NCBI GenBank assembly: GCA_003344405.1 | Contig: NOWV01000076.1 | Location: forward strand, 1 to 64,000 | Source: Trichoplax sp. H2 | Taxonomy: Eukaryota; Placozoa; Uniplacotomia; Trichoplacea | Reading direction: 5' to 3' | DNA: 64,000 nt | In this document: one piece after another, positions 63,401 to 64,000 of the stretch | Numbering within the stretch: position 1 is the first letter of the stretch | Layout of the letters: the number at the start of each line of letters is the position of its first letter | Position numbers and translations under genes: made by a program | The notes under the pieces: generated by a model | What the model saw: the letters and a program-made list of their open reading frames with translations, nothing else | Databases searched by the model: none | What the model was told of the DNA's origin: nothing

Positions 63401-64000
63401 CGATTTGCAACAATACTATTAATTCGATATGTCATAATTTTACCTACATGGTATTTATGCTAATAAATTACAGTGATAATAGAGTATGTACGGTGTACAA
63501 GTACCGTTGTTATTGCGGTTTTGGCAAAATGAATATTATTTTGTACCACTGACATTCTCAATTGATCTGAAAGCGTATAGTGCAGCGGTCAAATAATCAC
63601 GCTTTTATTCTAGATATACAATTGATTGAACTACAAATTTCAATATAATAATTATTCATTCATAGAGTACTATATAAATTATATTGAATTGCCTTTAACT
63701 TCTGTGTACTTCATTCCGTAAATCAGGTATGATTTCTTGAGTAATTTACGAACAATTTCCAATGAAGAAGTAATTTAACTGATTTAATATTAAACATTTC
63801 CTGTAAATACCATTTATAGGCATAATTGATGAGAATTTTAAGCTATACAATAATTTTAGGTAGCAATGCTACTTTGTTTATTGTTCAAATGCTTTTTGCA
63901 TAGATAATTCAAAAATGAAAACAAAATTTCGCCATAGAGTCATAGAATTTGATGAATTATTAAAATCACCTAGGAGATAACACAGCTATTCTTTGATAAT
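60458..64000. other. gene-free AT-rich right end
   Basis: No gene is recognised after arrestin gene E. Short frames at 61535-61789 (minus) and 62696-62902 (plus) show no family features, and their composition follows the AT bias. Confidence 0.5.

Noticed and set aside
1-64000. tRNA or rRNA genes
   Set aside because: I looked for paired A and B box motifs and conserved rRNA words and found none I could support. GGTTCAAATTGG at about 19789 lacks a matching A box and cloverleaf.

Overview
This is an AT-rich animal nuclear sequence. It has spliced genes with GT-AG introns and long gene-poor spacers, and five runs of exactly 20 Ns mark scaffold gaps. The gene content suggests an early-branching metazoan, and a placozoan (Trichoplax/Hoilungia type) is my best guess. 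The reasons are intronless LGR/relaxin-receptor-like 7TM genes in tandem, a large tandem set of alpha-arrestins and a CARD-like gene, all in an AT-rich genome. The assignment is inferred from family content and composition, not proven.

Layout. (1) 0-13 kb: a small minus-strand cluster of class A GPCRs. There are two intact intronless genes (2882-3904 and 9350-10462) and a decayed third copy (about 1081-1351) with two in-frame stops. (2) 13.8-60.5 kb: six arrestin-domain (ARRDC/alpha-arrestin type) genes, which I label A (13844-16917), B (19845-22191), F (34850-32761, minus strand), C (38648-42076), D (45292-49710) and E (54977-60457). I rebuilt their exons by hand from splice sites. Five have the same six-exon plan with identical intron phases (1,0,1,0,1), and exons 3 and 4 are almost always 211 or 208 and 161 bases. 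The spliced models close exactly in frame and give 394, 493, 456, 430 and 373 residues. F lacks a recognisable exon 5 and 6. (3) 27.8-32.1 kb, inside the arrestin array: a CARD-like reading frame, then a string of exon-like segments that may be a diverged ARM/ZYG11-like gene. (4) Repeats: a roughly 125-bp satellite (25.7-27.1 kb), a 111-bp triplication (28.3 kb), 122/147-bp tandem units (52.7-54.2 kb), an 80-bp array in intron 1 of gene E (57.0-57.4 kb), and clusters of short palindromes built from GTACTGTAC in the right half.

Functional reading. Alpha-arrestins are adaptors that bring NEDD4-family ubiquitin ligases to membrane cargo, including GPCRs, through C-terminal PPxY motifs. Here only D and E keep a clean PPxY. 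A has PPTC, and B, C and F show none. The array therefore looks like a duplicated family whose tails have diverged. The GPCR cluster next door could be a chance neighbour.

Caution on assembly. Every N gap is flanked by near-copies of the same sequence, and one island (53021-53329) matches the 8-kb locus. Unmerged haplotypes or collapsed repeats are likely, and they explain the apparent doubling of gene E exon 2.
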